64,000 nucleotides of DNA from Mesostigma viride (taxonomy: Eukaryota; Streptophyta; Mesostigmatophyceae; Mesostigmatales; Mesostigmataceae): the NCBI GenBank assembly GCA_009746045.1, contig RPFO01000645.1:1118281-1182280 (forward strand), given 5' to 3'. Below, piece by piece: positions 1-12,019 of the stretch. Made by a program: the position numbers and the translations under genes. The notes below the pieces were generated by a model. The model was not told the DNA's origin and ran no database searches. It saw nothing but the letters and a program-made list of their open reading frames with translations. Each line of letters opens with the position of its first letter. Position 1 is the stretch's first letter.

Positions 1-547
1 TGAAATGAAGTTTCGGGCAATGGGATTGCAGACTGGACCGGAAGTGGTCGAACCTTGACCCCGATGGCGGTGATGACCAGTTGTCCTATTGTGACACGCG
101 ATCGAGGCAATCAAAAGGTAAGAAGGGCGGGTGTTTTCGAGGCTGAAGCTGTTAAAAAATATGGGCTTAAGTGCGCATGCAGCATGACCAGGCGTGGACC
201 CTGAGGAGGAAATCAAACTTAGCCCTGCACTTTCTTGGCGTACTTTTGGTTAAGCATTGGGCTGGCCGAGTGGCCGTTACCACAGTCCGTTGCTTACCAC
301 AGTGGCAGGAAGAAATTCGCTTTATTTGCAATGATGAACATGTTAATTGATGTGGGGAAGCATTTTTAGGTGATAGTACATTGCAACATCTTACTAGGGC
401 CTATCTATAGATTTATCGTTGTGTGAGGCACACCAATCCCTATCCACAACTGTAGCGGCCATCCAGCTGTGTGAGACTCACTCATGCGAGCACATATGCT
501 CGATTGGGTAATGCGTAGACTAAGTACTAACAGAGGCAGGCCTCCCC
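1..547. other. Left-edge sequence, no gene assigned
   Basis: No recognisable gene. One frame on the plus strand is open from about 4 to 201 and contains a possible GTAAGA splice donor near 118, so the edge could hold the end of an exon from a gene lying further left, but nothing in the translation is familiar. The rest runs into the (CCCA)n array. Confidence 0.3.
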
Positions 548-1322
548 ACGGCACCCACCCACCCACCCACCCGCCCGCCCGCCCGCCCGCCCGCCCACCC
601 GCCCGCCCGCCCGCCCGCCCGCCCGCCCCCCCCCCCCCCACCCGCCCGCCCACCCGCCCGCCCCCCCCCCCCCACCCCCACCCCCCACCCCCCCCCCCCC
701 CACCCCACCCCCCCCCACCCCCACCCCACCCACCCACCCACCCCACCCACCCACCCACCCACCCACCCACCCACCCACCCACCCACCCACCCCCCACCCA
801 CCCACCCACCCCCCACCCACCCACCCACCCACCCACCCACCCACCCACCCACCACCCACCCACCCACCCACACCCACCCACCCACCCACCCACCACCCAC
901 CCACCCACCCACCCACCCACCCACCCACCCACCCACCCACCCACCCACCCACCCACCCACCCACCCACCCACCCACCCACCCACCCACCCACCACCCACC
1001 CACCCACCCACCCACCCACCCACCCACCCACCCACCCACCCACCCACCCACCCACCCACCCACCCACCCACCCACCCACCCACCCACCCACCCACCCACC
1101 CACCCACCCACCCGCCCGCCCACCCACCCACCCGCCCACCCACGCACCCACCCACCCATGCACCCACCCACCCATGCACCCACCCACCCACCCACCCACC
1201 CACCCACCCACCCACCCACCCACCCACCCACCCACCCACCCACCCACCCACCCACCCACCCACCCACCCACCCACCTGCACCTACCCACGGGCCACCCAC
1301 GTACCACCCACCCACCCACCCA
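548..1322. repeat. (CCCA)n tetranucleotide array with CCCG blocks
   Basis: About 775 bp of near-pure CCCA with CCCG-rich and poly-C stretches at the left end. The period is four and no unit contains a stop, so several frames stay open and translate to Thr-His-Pro-Pro or Gly-Gly-Trp-Val repeats. These frames are artefacts of the repeat, not genes. Confidence 0.95.
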
Positions 1323-1970
1323 TTTGAAATGACGTATTCGCGCTTTCACGTCAAATAATCTTATGCTACTTGGCATCAGCCAGGGTGCCCTGCAGGTATC
1401 CAAAAATGTGAAACGTTGCAAATGTGCTTTTTGCAGCATACCAAGGGCAGCTGCCAAGTTTGGCTGCAATCTTCAGGAGCTCATTTGCATGGTCTAGGGT
1501 GCCTAAACAGGCTAAAACCGAGCAAAAATGCGTTTTTTATGCTATTTGACGTCACCCAGGGTGCCCTGCAGGCATCCAAAAAATGTGCAACTTTGCACAT
1601 GTTCTTTGTTCAGCATGGCAAGGGCAGCTGCCAAGTTTGGCTGCAATCTGAGCTCACTTGCATGGTCTAGGGTGCCTAAACAGGCTAAAACCGAGCAAAA
1701 ATGCGGTTTTTATGCTATTTGACGTCACCCAGGGTGCCCTGCAGGCATCCAAAAAATGTGCAACTTTGCACATGTTCTTTGTTCAGCATGGCAAGGGCAG
1801 CTGCCAAGTTTGGCTGCAATCTGATCTCATTTGCATGGTCTAGGGTGCCTAAACAGGCTAAAATCGTGCCACATCGCGGTTTTTATGCTACTTGACGTCA
1901 CCGTCGGGACCCCTGCAGGTATCCAAAAAATGTGCAACTTTGCAATCCCTCTTGGGGTACTAGATAGACC
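1323..1970 (+). repeat. 173-bp satellite, left block
   Basis: Tandem units of 173 bp built around 'gtctagggtgcctaaacagg' and 'gacgtcacccagggtgccc'. The same unit recurs at 13745-15715 and 17714-17842. The block ends at the sequence 'tagaccTTAA', which is the target of the adjacent piggyBac-like element. Confidence 0.9.
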
Positions 1971-2808
1971 TTAACCCCTAAATGGGCAGAAATACTGCCG
2001 ATGCATCGGCTGTAACTTCACAATTTTGCAAACCAGATGCCATCCAACCCACCCATATCCAATGGCTGTCCTTGGGGGCCAAGCATGTCCATGAGTTGCC
2101 CTTCGGGTTGGTATATCACAACCTTACATATATGCAGGGTAGGCCATGTATAACTGCCGTCAAAGTCAGGGGGGTCAAGACGAGCGTTTTCATTTTTGGT
2201 AGAATGTGCATTTTGAATTATGTTGTAAGAGCTAGGCACCTACCACTTCAGGGATGATAAACAATTAGTTGCTGAACAGTTTGAGCCATTGGGGTCATCA
2301 TTTGGGTGGGTATACCAGCAGTTACACCCAGTACAGCCCATAGGGGTACCGTTGGTAAAAAGCAACCAAGGGGGTAGGAGTGGGCATACTACCTACTAAT
2401 ACCTACTAATATGGCCCCCAACCATGCCACACAATACATTTCCCTTCCACAATGATGGGGAAACATAACTGCATCATCACACTGCCCTTACATGGCACCT
2501 ATGTGCAGGTGCCACCTTGTCCATGCACGTAGGTAACGTGGTACGGATACCCTACGCAAGGCATGCATTCTAGGAGGCAGCCACCAACAAACTAGTGATT
2601 TTAAGCCTATTTCAGCTTGCCCTAGCAAGGATAAACTAGGCCTAAGCTGCTATAGCTTGCCAGGTGATGGCCAGCACACCTGGTGGCACATGCTGACAAT
2701 GGGAAGCTTCTACTCACCGGTTACATGCTTGATGATGCCACAGAGACCAGCCAACTGCCTCACACTCATGCAATATGTGTGTGGGAAATGTATAGCAAAC
2801 ATATATGG

Positions 2809-3216
2809 CGGAAGGATTCAGCCGTGTTCAGCCCGTCTCACGGTGCGAGACTGAACAAGTCTCGCGTGCAGACACGTGTGTAGTACTCCTACACACAGAT
2901 CTCGAGTGATTTATCTAGTACCAAATCCGAAAGGCTTGCATCACTCCCCGGACAGGAGAACTTTTGCGGATGACTGTAGGTGTAAGTTGGCGATGCCATG
3001 GTAACCGGAGACGTCCGTCCTATAGTCAGCAAAATTGGTGCGAGAGGTCCCCAGTTCGATTCCGGTCGGATTCATTTGCAGATCGCGTTTTCCGCGTTTT
3101 TCCGCGGCCCGGCACTGAACGCAAAGGTTTTCACCTTTGCGGAGTGTCTGATCAGAATATATGGCGGCCCGGCACTGAACGCAAAGGTTTTCACCTTTGC
3201 GGAGTGTCTGATCAGA
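2809..3216 (+). mobile_element. tRNA-derived SINE-like element, copy A
   Basis: This 408-bp insertion is absent from the other piggyBac-like copy and is flanked by ATATATGG duplications (2801-2808, 3217-3224). It carries an RNA polymerase III B-box-like sequence, AGTTCGATTCC, at 3053-3063 in a T-arm-like context. An A-box is less clear: TGGCGATGCCATGG near 2988 is a candidate. The 3' module contains a hairpin (3120-3141) with perfect 9-nt arms CGCAAAGGT and ACCTTTGCG around a TTTC loop. The SINE assignment is an inference from the B box, size, target-site duplication and a second copy at 33887-34171. Confidence 0.6.
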
Positions 3217-3224
3217 ATATATGG
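3105..3224 (+). repeat. 60-bp tandem duplication of the SINE 3' module
   Basis: Two adjacent 60-bp copies each contain the CGCAAAGGT hairpin, 'gtctgatcag' and the target sequence AATATATGG. Because the target is inside the unit, either the tail was duplicated after insertion or a second truncated copy landed in the same site. Confidence 0.85.
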
Positions 3225-4388
3225 AGGTATTCAAACCCATACAGCCTCTAAAACTTATCACCATCACCCTGTGGCAGGTCAACTGACTGAGGGAAGCATC
3301 TAAGAAGGGTGTTTTAGAAAGGGGCCAGGCCAGGGTCAAGAAAGAGCATGAATAATGCAAAAAGAATGTGCTACACAAGCTAGAACGTATATATAAACGT
3401 CAAACATCGATAGGAAAACGATGATTAAGCTTTACCAGGCATGGATGGCGTTACCTTGGCCCAGGCGGTGGCCGCAAAATGGCGCATTTCGGCACACCAA
3501 AGTTGTGCAGCATGGTCGCTGGATTCGGCGATTTCTGGCCACCCTTGCACGTTTACGACTACCATGTATCATAAAAAGTACAAAGAAACCAATATATCCT
3601 TTAAAATACGCCGGAAAGGTATTGCTGTCAACGTTTCTATCGCCGATAGAAACGTTCCGGTCCGGCCTGATCGCAGTTTTTTCCAGCAAGAACGCTGCCG
3701 ACACCTATCAAATGGCATTCCCGCGAACCAAAAATTGGCCTGTATCATCTTTAGGACGTATAAAATCAATTTCCTGACTTTGGTCAGAAAATTCGAACGA
3801 AAACGTAAATGCCATGCGTGGGCGCAAGCCGCCATGGCCAGGTCGTCGTTTTCCGGAATGCACGTTGTACGCGAAAAAGTACGTACCTGACCCCTTGTAC
3901 TTTGACCGGCCAGAACACCTCTATAACTTTGTCAGAAGTATGCAAACCCTAGTACCATTAATTAATTAATTAAAATCATAGCTCCGTGGGGAGCATATGT
4001 AACACATAGCCCTGAGAAAGGGGCATCTATGGGTTTGTAATACAATCAGGGCGACAACCTGCAGGTGTAGGATGTACAACTATCACCTGCTCTGGGTGCA
4101 CTAGGTGCACCTGCACCTCCATGGTGGTTCATGCCTCCTAATCAAGCACAGGCACCCAGGGGGGGCTTGAGGAGAGGGCCTAGAAGGCCTGCATGACATG
4201 GGGTGGAAGGTATGTGGCTAGGCTATAGCTAGGGTACACATGGCCTCTCAGCAGGGAGTAACTCCCTGCATGGGCAAAGCATGACTCGAAATTGCTACGG
4301 CTATTGCAAGGGCGGGTGTGGGCCCGTCAAGTAAGCATACATGGCCACGTCACTAAGCTTTCTAGTCTACACTACTGCTATATATTCC

Positions 4389-4531
4389 CTAGGCTGGGGT
4401 GGCTGGGGTGGCTGGGGCGGCAGGGGTCGCCTGCCAGGGCTTGTGGGCGACGTAGATGTCCGCCCCCTTCCAGTAGACCGGCTTCTGCCCCGCCGTCTGC
4501 CGAAGCTGGAGGTAGGTCGGCCATAGCTCCC
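4389..4531 (-). pseudogene. LINE ORF1-like protein, copy 4, C-terminal piece
   Basis: It encodes the terminal ELWPTYLQLRQT and HKPWQ motifs shared by all ORF1 copies here, ending at a TAG (minus strand, 4391-4389). It was separated from the rest of the gene (12283-13518) by the 7.7-kb transposon insertion. The junction reads agctccc|CACATC on the left and GATGTG|ccgtcgcc on the right. Confidence 0.8.
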
Positions 4532-5057
4532 CACATCAATCCGACGCCGCGCCAAAGTGTCCGCGGCAAATCCGGGGTGAAATTGACGAAATTCGGTGCG
4601 CGCGGGAGATGTTGAGTGCAAATTCCATTGCGAAGGCTATGGTAGCGTGAAAATTTACTGTGCACGGATTACGAAGCCATTTTGTACCGGATATCGCTTG
4701 TTCGATCGGCATTAACGTAAGGAAATTTATTCTGCAAAAAAAACGTCGGGAAACAGTTACTTTGTGTGTGTGTGCGAGGGCAAACACGCAGCAGTGGCCA
4801 GTTTCGCCCGCCGAGCTCAGCCACCCGTGCGTGTGCAAGGTAATGTCTAGCACAGATTAAGACGCACCTGGTGGGAGGGCACACTTTCGAACGATTCCTT
4901 ATATCATTTCGAAGAAATCCAGCACAACGATTCCCTTAATTTTGCGTTTCCATGTTGCACGCAATTTTTCCGTAAAAGTCAGATTTATAGGAGCGCTGAC
5001 AGGGGCAAAAATGCATGTCGTAGATTTAATCGCTTTTACCCCATTTCTTGCAGCTTT

Positions 5058-5180
5058 ATGGCTTCCCTTGGGGTTATCAACATTGTTCACTGCATAAATT
5101 GCGGGCGGCGCTTGCTGCCGACGTCGCTGGTGTGCCCGGGGTGCGGGAGAACCAACATCTACTGGTTTCTATCGTCGTAA
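5058..5180 (+). CDS. Possible 40-aa zinc-ribbon peptide or terminal exon
   Basis: A short frame starting MASLGVINIVHC and ending with TAA contains two CxxC pairs, CINC and CPGC, 11 residues apart. That spacing is typical of small zinc ribbons. A polypyrimidine stretch ending in CAG (ATTTCTTGCAG, to 5053) lies just upstream, so this could instead be the last exon of a spliced gene in the CACATCA element. No match is recognised and expression is unknown. Confidence 0.3.
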   Translation: MASLGVINIVHCINCGRRLLPTSLVCPGCGRTNIYWFLSS

Positions 5181-5538
5181 CCCGCTTTTTTATCGTCATT
5201 ATTCGGCGTCTTCTAGTGGTTTAAGCGTCCGGCGACGGGCGAAAAGAACTCTTACCCTGACGCCATGGCCTGAGGAGGCAATCCGAGAAGGACTGGGGCG
5301 GGCGGGCGAAATAAAACGCGACAGTGCCCGCACCCTGCCGGCGCACCCAGGCGAACAAGACAAAGTGCACCGTTCCCCCCCTGTGCCCATCGCTGCCGTC
5401 GCCGGGCGGCACGTTGGGCAGGCGGCTCCTTCCCCCTTCTTTCGTGCCTGTTGCATCATTTTGAACCCCTCACCAACGGAGGCATGTTAATGAATGAGTG
5501 GATACATGCATGAATGAACGGATCCGGATGCATGAATG

Positions 5539-6127
5539 ATTGGGGGAGGGAGGGAGGGAGGGAGGGAGGGAGGGAGGGAGGGAGGGAGGGAGGGAGGGAG
5601 GGAGGGAGGGAGGGAGGGAGGGAGGGAGGGAGGGAGGGAGGGAGGGAGGGAGGAGGGAGGGAGGGAGGGAGGGAGGGAGGGGGGGAGGGAGGGAGGGAGG
5701 AGGGAGGGAGGGAGGGAGGGAGGGAGGGAGGGAGGGAGGGAGGGAGGGAGGGAGGGAGGGAGGGAGGGAGGGAGGGAGGGAGGGAGGGAGGGAGGGAGGA
5801 GGGAGGGAGGGAGGGAGGGAGGGAGGGGGAGGGAGGGAGGGAGGGAGGGAGGAGGGAGGGAGGGAGGGAGGGAGGGAGGGAGGGGGAGGGAGGGAGGAGG
5901 GAGGGAGGGAGGGAGGGAGGGAGGGAGGGAGGGAGGGAGGAGGAGGGAGGGAGGGAGGGAGGGAGGGAGGAGGGAGGGAGGGAGGGAGGGAGGGAGGGAG
6001 GGAGGGAGGGAGGGAGGGAGGAGGGAGGGAGGGAGGGAGGGAGGGAGGGAGGGAGGGAGGGAGGGAGGGAGGGAGGGAGGGAGGGAGGGAGGGAGGCAGG
6101 GAGCGAGGGAGCGAGGGAGGGAGGGCA
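5539..6127. repeat. (GGGA)n array
   Basis: About 590 bp of GGGA with occasional GGA and GGGGGA interruptions. It opens all forward frames (Gly-Gly-Arg-Glu) and the reverse frames (Leu-Pro-Pro-Ser), which are not genes. Confidence 0.95.
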
Positions 6128-6157
6128 TGACTGACGGAGGGCATGAATGGGGGAGGG

Positions 6158-6412
<255 letters not shown>

Positions 6413-6420
6413 GGTTATAT

Positions 6421-6536
6421 GGGTGGGTGGTCGGGTGGGTGGGTGGGTGGGTGGGTGGGTGGGTGGGTGGGTGGGTGGGTGGGTGGGTGGGTGGGTGGGT
6501 GGGTGGGTGGGTGGGTGGGTGGGTGGGTGGGTGGGT
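6421..6536. repeat. (GGGT)n array, left half
   Basis: Pure GGGT up to the CAGAG end of the hAT-like element. The array resumes in phase on the other side (8286-8604), so both halves are one interrupted array. Confidence 0.9.
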
Positions 6537-8285
6537 CAGAGTGAGATCGTACGTTATACGCGTTATACGGTCACGGTGGAGTATAATGTATAATACGGTA
6601 TAATGCGGTATAATACGGTATTATACGTTTTCGTACGGACACACTCAGAATACTCTGATTTTACACATTTTAAGACACCCACCATCAATCCACATGTTTT
6701 TAACACTGTTTTGGACATAATCCAAGGTTGCCCTACCCTCGGCTATACTCTATACGGTGGATATTGTGGACACGATCGATGTATTGCATGTAATACTGAG
6801 AATGTAAACGTGCGCATGCATAATTGTGTGTATGTGTATATATGTGGCTTTATATTGGTTATGTTTACTTGGGTGCCTTCACTTTGATGCAAGTAATTAT
6901 ATATTTTAATATATATATGTGGCTGTGCATGCACGCAAATACTACAGTAGTATACAATTAATGCATGTAGTATGTTTGCATGGTGCGATGCTATGTGAAT
7001 ATACTGAGCTGCATGTGACTACAGGTGTGTGACTCGTGGTGTGCATTAATTAATTAATTAACTGAATTAATTAATTAATATTAATTAATCTCGTGTCCCC
7101 GTTGGGGAACCACGGAGGCTAAACAGGTGGGGATGTGATAAGTAACTCACATATTCTCACCTTCCATACAACAACCTTGTTTTCCAGCAGGCTGAAGAGC
7201 ATGACAGGCGTCTATGAGCTCGCCAGCTCCTTGCAACGGTGATGCCGCTCCCAGGCAGCTAGGGTCCTTGACTACGCAATATAGAATGTCTACCGTGTGA
7301 AAACCTCCATACAGGAAGCGTAGCAAAGCCAGATAACTGCCCGATCAATTCTGGGTAGCTTTAGGAAGCATGGCATACGCAGCGTAAGGAAAACCATTGA
7401 AAGCTGCGGAAAATCTGATAGCACAACTGCAACAAGTGGAGAACAAAATAGCAAGAAAAACCCAGAAACGGCGCAAAAAGTTTCATGCCAGGTTCATTAA
7501 GAGCGCAAACAGACTGGGCGGTGACATGCGGCAAATCAACGTACCACGGCCGGCATTATTTCCTACCCAGGCGCGCAAGAAAAGCCAGCCAGCCATGGAT
7601 GGATTAACCGCGGATCGCGCAGGCCTGAACGAAATCATTTTAGAAATGACAGGAAATGGCCGCAGATCGAAGATGCTTAGGTTATTTTCATGGTGTCCGT
7701 TACTAAACGGCTCTTGCTGCATCAAAATAACCCACGAATGTCGAGTTCTACCGTCGCAGGCACACATGCTAGATTATTCATCGCGGCCAAATTGACGTTG
7801 GATGAGACCCCCGTGCAAATCTGTACCAACAAAGGCAGCGAATTTGCAAATAGTGCAGATCTTGCTATGAAACATCATAATAGAACATCACTTTTAACCA
7901 TCGGCTTAATTTTTTCGCCTGTCGCCCGCCGGATTAGCCATATTTTAACGGAACGCACGTCGCCATGGCCACCTCCGCACGGTGCGCGCACTGTGCACCA
8001 CAATGTCAAAATAAGATCGCGTCGAATTGTGAAAGTTCAGACGGGTCAGTACTTATAGTAGAGATACGAAATCTGTGGCTTCAAATCGTTGCCCTGTCGT
8101 TCTGGCATCCTAGCCGCGCAAAACGTAAAAAAAACGCGGAAAACACGGCATCATACGGTATAATACGGTATTATACGTCATTATACGCTAAAACGTATTA
8201 TAACGTATGAATCATACGCTCAAAGCCAGCGTATTACGTATTATACCGTATTATACCGTATTATACGGCGTATGATCTCACTCTG
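6537..8285. mobile_element. hAT-like non-autonomous element inside a (GGGT)n array
   Basis: Ends are CAGAGTGAGATC and GATCTCACTCTG, inverted. CAGAG fits the YARNG start of hAT terminal repeats, and the flanks (GGGT on both sides) are compatible with the 8-bp duplication of that superfamily, though the repeat hides it. Subterminal regions (about 6575-6630 and 8150-8270) carry inverted copies of CGGTATAATACGGTATTATA. A Lys-rich open frame at 7397-7795 is unidentified. A short LINE-tail remnant with (AATT)n and CCCCGTTGGGG lies at about 7045-7120. No transposase is seen. Confidence 0.6.
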
Positions 8286-8604
8286 GGGTGGGTGGGTGGG
8301 TGGGTGGGTGGGTGGGTGGGTGGGTGGGTGGGTGGGTGGGTGGGGGTGGGTGGGTGGGTGGGTGGGTGGGTGGGTGGGTGGGTGGGTGGGTGGGGGTGGG
8401 TGGGTGGGTGGGTGGGTGGGTGGGTGGTGGGTGGGTGGGTGGGTGGGTGGTGGGTGGGTGGGTGGGTGGGTGGGTGGGTGGGTGGGTGGGTGGGTGGGTG
8501 GGTGGTGGGTGGGTGGGTGGGTGGGTGGGTGGGTGGTGGGTGGGTGGGTGGGTGGGTGGGTGGGTGGGTGGGTGGGTGGGTGGGTGGGTGGGTGGGTGGG
8601 TGGG
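8286..8604. repeat. (GGGT)n array, right half
   Basis: Continuation of the array at 6421-6536, with several GGT and GGGGGT slips. 8605-8770 beyond it shows no gene. Confidence 0.9.
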
Positions 8605-8769
8605 TTGGGAAGGTGTGCTTTTTATTATGATGATTAGCTAAGTTACATGTGTGTTATTGATGCACATGTTGACGTTGTATCATGGGCGTGTGCCCCTAAG
8701 TCTGCCTTCCTGCATTGTCACATAATATATATAATCTAGATGTGTTGTTGGGAACCTGATTATACATTC

Positions 8770-10122
8770 CAAACTGGAATGAAATCTTGACAACTATGTG
8801 ATGAAACCCTTGAAAAACAATTACTAGGAACTGCATTTTTTGTGTTATGTTCGTTAGCATCTGTCACCTATTTGTCGTGCAAACAGTCTGAATTTCTTGT
8901 GGGCAGTTAACATAGATGTTTTTATGAGCTGTGCAAAGTTCTAGGCTTAACTGAGTTCATTGATATGTGCACCCATGTGTCGGAACCCTTGGAAAACCAT
9001 GAAAAACTGCATATTGGGGGGTATTTATGCTAGCATATGTCACCATTTTACCATCTAACCAGCCTGAAACTTTGTGGGCATGCTGCATGGGATGTGTTTA
9101 GAACATGTGCAAAGTTCCAGGCCCAACTGAGTTCATTTGGTGTCATTATATATGCATATGTGTGATGAAAACCTTGGAAAACCATGGAAAAAATGCATTT
9201 GGGGGTATTTATGCTAGCATCTGTCACCATTTCGTCAACCAACCAGCCTGAATCTTTGTGGGCATGCTTCATGGCATGTGTTTAGAACATGTGCAAAGTT
9301 CCAGGCCCAACTGAGTTCATTTGGTGTCATTATATATGCATATGTACATGTACGCCTCCTAGAGGCACTATCCCAGCTAAGCCCCGCGCTTTATTTAATC
9401 ATGTACATGTGTGCCTATGATGTGCCACACTCCAGACGATGCATAGCCTTATTTAGTAATGTTGTGCCCATGCAGGGAGTCACTCTCTGCTGAGAAGCCA
9501 TGCCATAGCTCTTGTATAGCCATGATGATCTTCCCCCTCACAGGCATGCTCCCCCCTTACCCGGGCATAGCGTGATAGACCATGAGGGTGCGGGTGCCCT
9601 GGTGCACCTAGAGCAAGTGTTGTTTACATTCCCACCCTTGCAGGAAGTAGCTTAGAATGTATTATAGGCCCATATGCCCCTTCTCAGGGCTATGTGCTAC
9701 ATATACTCCCAACGGAGTTATGTTCCTAATTAATTAATTAATTAATATATGCATATGTGTGATGAAACCCTTGGAAAACCATGAAAAACTGCATTTTGGG
9801 GGTATTTATGCTAGCATTTGTCACCAATTTGTCATCCAACCAGCCTGAAACTTTGTGGGCATGCTGCATGGGATGTGTTTAGAACATGTGCAAAGTTCCA
9901 GGCCCAACTGAGTTCATTTGGTGTCATTATATATGCATATGCGTGATAAAACCCTTCAAAAACCATGAAAAACTGCATTTTTTGGGTATTTATGCTAGCA
10001 TTTGTCACCAATTTGTCATCCAACCAGCCTGAAACTTTGTGGGCATGTTGCATGGGATGTGTTTAGAACATGTGCAAAGTTCCAGGCCCAACTGAGTTCA
10101 TTTGATGTCATTATCTATGCAT
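8770..10122. repeat. 182-bp tandem repeat, five to six units
   Basis: Units recur at about 182-183 bp. The marker 'cctgaaactttgtgggcatg' starts near 9059, 9241, 9839 and 10022, once the 9346-9744 insertion is discounted. Left units are more diverged. It lies inside the 7.7-kb CACATCA element. Confidence 0.85.
9346..9744 (+). mobile_element. 5'-truncated ORF1-element 3' UTR insertion
   Basis: 399 bp matching the 3' UTR of the ORF1-only family and ending in (AATT)n. It is flanked by a 14-bp duplication ATATATGCATATGT (9332-9345, 9745-9758) within the 182-bp repeat. This is a typical target-primed, 5'-truncated insertion. Confidence 0.85.
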
Positions 10123-10274
10123 TATCAATGCCACGAGCCACGAGGTAGCCATGGCTGACGGCGGAGCTCATAACTTTCACGTTTGAGCCCCAAATTCAGC
10201 TGTGAATATCACTATCGCTTCGTCTTTCTAAGACGCACATGCTGATATAATTTTCCGAATCTAACACGCAATAT

Positions 10275-11621
10275 ATGACGAGCAAACGTCCTTTGACGCA
10301 ACGCAGTTTGGCGGATGCGCTCGCCCATGAAACTGCGGCAGCTGCGGCTGCAGCTTCGCCATCAGGTCCGGTAGACAGCGGTGACACTAGTCGTGCACTG
10401 GTGGCCACCCAGCAACCTCCCGGGCTTAATGCCTCGCCATCGGCATCGCCTGACCCGAAACGCACCCGCCCAGCCGACAAAACAGGATGGTCCCGCCCCT
10501 CGGAACCGCGCTTTCGGCCCCACCCTTTCAAGGTCGATGATCACGACTGGAACAACCTGTCTCCTTACGATGCTATGGACTGCATCTTCTACGGGGACTA
10601 CGCCTCGCTTTACGACCTGTGCCTCCATCTTTACGACCAAGGTCGCCTCATCGGCAGCAACGGCTGCCGCTGGCAAACCCACGGCGCCCTGCTTGGCTGC
10701 CCCCGCCCCCAGCTCCAGCACACCATCCTCAACTCCCTTCTCGAGCGCTCTGACGACGAGATCTGGGCTCCATCCATCTCCGCCCCCACCCTCCGTTCCA
10801 TCCTCACGGAAGCCTTTCAGCAGCACGTGACCCCCCTTGCTGCTGACGTCGCAGCAATGGGTGGCACGCTGGCTGCTGAACTTCCTCACATTTCCGCCGC
10901 TGCCGCCTCCACCTCCACTGCCATTTCCGCCTCCACTGCCGACATCAAAGCCCAGCTCCTCGACCTCGACCAACGCCTTCAAGCCACCGCCAACGCCCTT
11001 GAGAGCTTGCATGACACCGCCGGCCTCACCGCCCAGGCGGTGAAGGACATCGCCGCCCAGCCGGCGTCTGCTGGCCCGGCCGGCGATGCTCCCTCCACCT
11101 GGGCGGACTTGCTTAAGCAGCACACCACCTCCACCACCTCCACCATCTCGGCACAACTCAAGCAACAAGCCCTCGACCTTCGCGAGGAAACCGACATCGC
11201 CCGGCGCAGCCACAATGTCATCGTCAAGCACTTCGACCAGCCGGCAGGTGAGACCTCCACGACCCTTCTTGAGGCATTTAAGCGCGACATTCTTGCCCCC
11301 ATGCTACTCACTGGTGAGCTGGACATGTCGGCTGTCCGCCTCCCCCGCGCGCGGGGGAAGGCTGGCCCGGCACCCGTGCTCCTCACCTTTAAGTACATGG
11401 CGGACAAGCTGTCGTTCCTTAAATGCCGCAAGAAGCTCTCGAGGACTCGCTTCACGCTGGACGACGACTTGACCCTGGCCCAGCAACAGCGGCGACGCGA
11501 GCTATGGCCGGCCTACCTTCAGCTCCGGCACAGCGCAGGGGGGAAGCCGGTATACTGGAGGGGGGCGGTCATCCACGTTGACCACAAGCCCTGGCAGCCC
11601 CCTCCTGCCACCCCAGACTAG
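10275..11621 (+). CDS. LINE ORF1-like nucleic-acid-binding protein, intact copy
   Basis: The protein is 448 aa, starting MTSKRPLTQRS. The N-terminal third is Ala/Ser/Pro-rich with a basic patch (DPKRTRPADK). The middle, about residues 175-290, is Ala/Thr-rich and probably helical or coiled-coil. Then comes a segment that looks like the RRM-like and C-terminal domains of L1 ORF1 proteins (HNVIVKHF, LPRARGKAGPAPVLLTF, LDDDLTLAQQQRRRELWPAYLQLR). In L1 elements ORF1p binds its RNA and acts as a chaperone for target-primed reverse transcription; that role is inferred here. The ATG is the first after a conserved leader and all copies align from it. Copies 2-6 in this window are broken. Confidence 0.75.
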   Translation: MTSKRPLTQRSLADALAHETAAAAAAASPSGPVDSGDTSRALVATQQPPGLNASPSASPDPKRTRPADKTGWSRPSEPRFRPHPFKVDDHDWNNLSPYDAMDCIFYGDYASLYDLCLHLYDQGRLIGSNGCRWQTHGALLGCPRPQLQHTILNSLLERSDDEIWAPSISAPTLRSILTEAFQQHVTPLAADVAAMGGTLAAELPHISAAAASTSTAISASTADIKAQLLDLDQRLQATANALESLHDTAGLTAQAVKDIAAQPASAGPAGDAPSTWADLLKQHTTSTTSTISAQLKQQALDLREETDIARRSHNVIVKHFDQPAGETSTTLLEAFKRDILAPMLLTGELDMSAVRLPRARGKAGPAPVLLTFKYMADKLSFLKCRKKLSRTRFTLDDDLTLAQQQRRRELWPAYLQLRHSAGGKPVYWRGAVIHVDHKPWQPPPATPD

Positions 11622-12019
11622 GGAATTCATACCAGTAGTGTAGATTAGTCAGGCTTAGCCTAGCATGTGGCCCACGCGCATGTGCGCCCATAATGGCCCC
11701 CATGGATGTTGTCTACAGGATTTAGCCAAGCCCTGCCTATAACGGGACCCCCATGGATGTTGCATTAAGAATTTCGCCATGCTATGCCATGCAGAGAGAT
11801 GCTCTCTGTAGAGAAGCCATGTCCTAGCTCTTGTATAGCCATGATGATCTTCCCCACCTATGACAGGCTCCCCTTCGCTGGGTGTTGCCTGAAACTCTGG
11901 GTGGTGCAGGTGCCCTAGTGCACCTAGAGCAAGTGTTGTTTACATTCCCACCCTTGCAGGAAGTAGCTTAGAATGTATGATAGGCCATATGCCCCTTCTC
12001 TGGGCTATGTGCTACATAT

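Noticed and set aside
548-1322. Telomere or subtelomere
   Set aside because: CCCA is not the plant/algal telomere unit (CCCTAAA or CCCTAAAA) and the tract lies inside the contig.
3010-3075. Functional tRNA gene
   Set aside because: Only the T-arm/B-box region is convincing. A cloverleaf with anticodon arm cannot be drawn, and the segment is inside a mobile SINE-like unit.
5199-5459. 86-aa minus-strand frame left of the GGGA array
   Set aside because: No recognisable domain and no supporting context; likely chance in GC-rich DNA.
10362-11231. 289-aa minus-strand frame opposite ORF1 copy 1, and similar frames opposite copies 2-5
   Set aside because: Gly-rich shadow frames produced by the GC-rich codon usage of ORF1; the sense frame is the one shared across copies from a common start.
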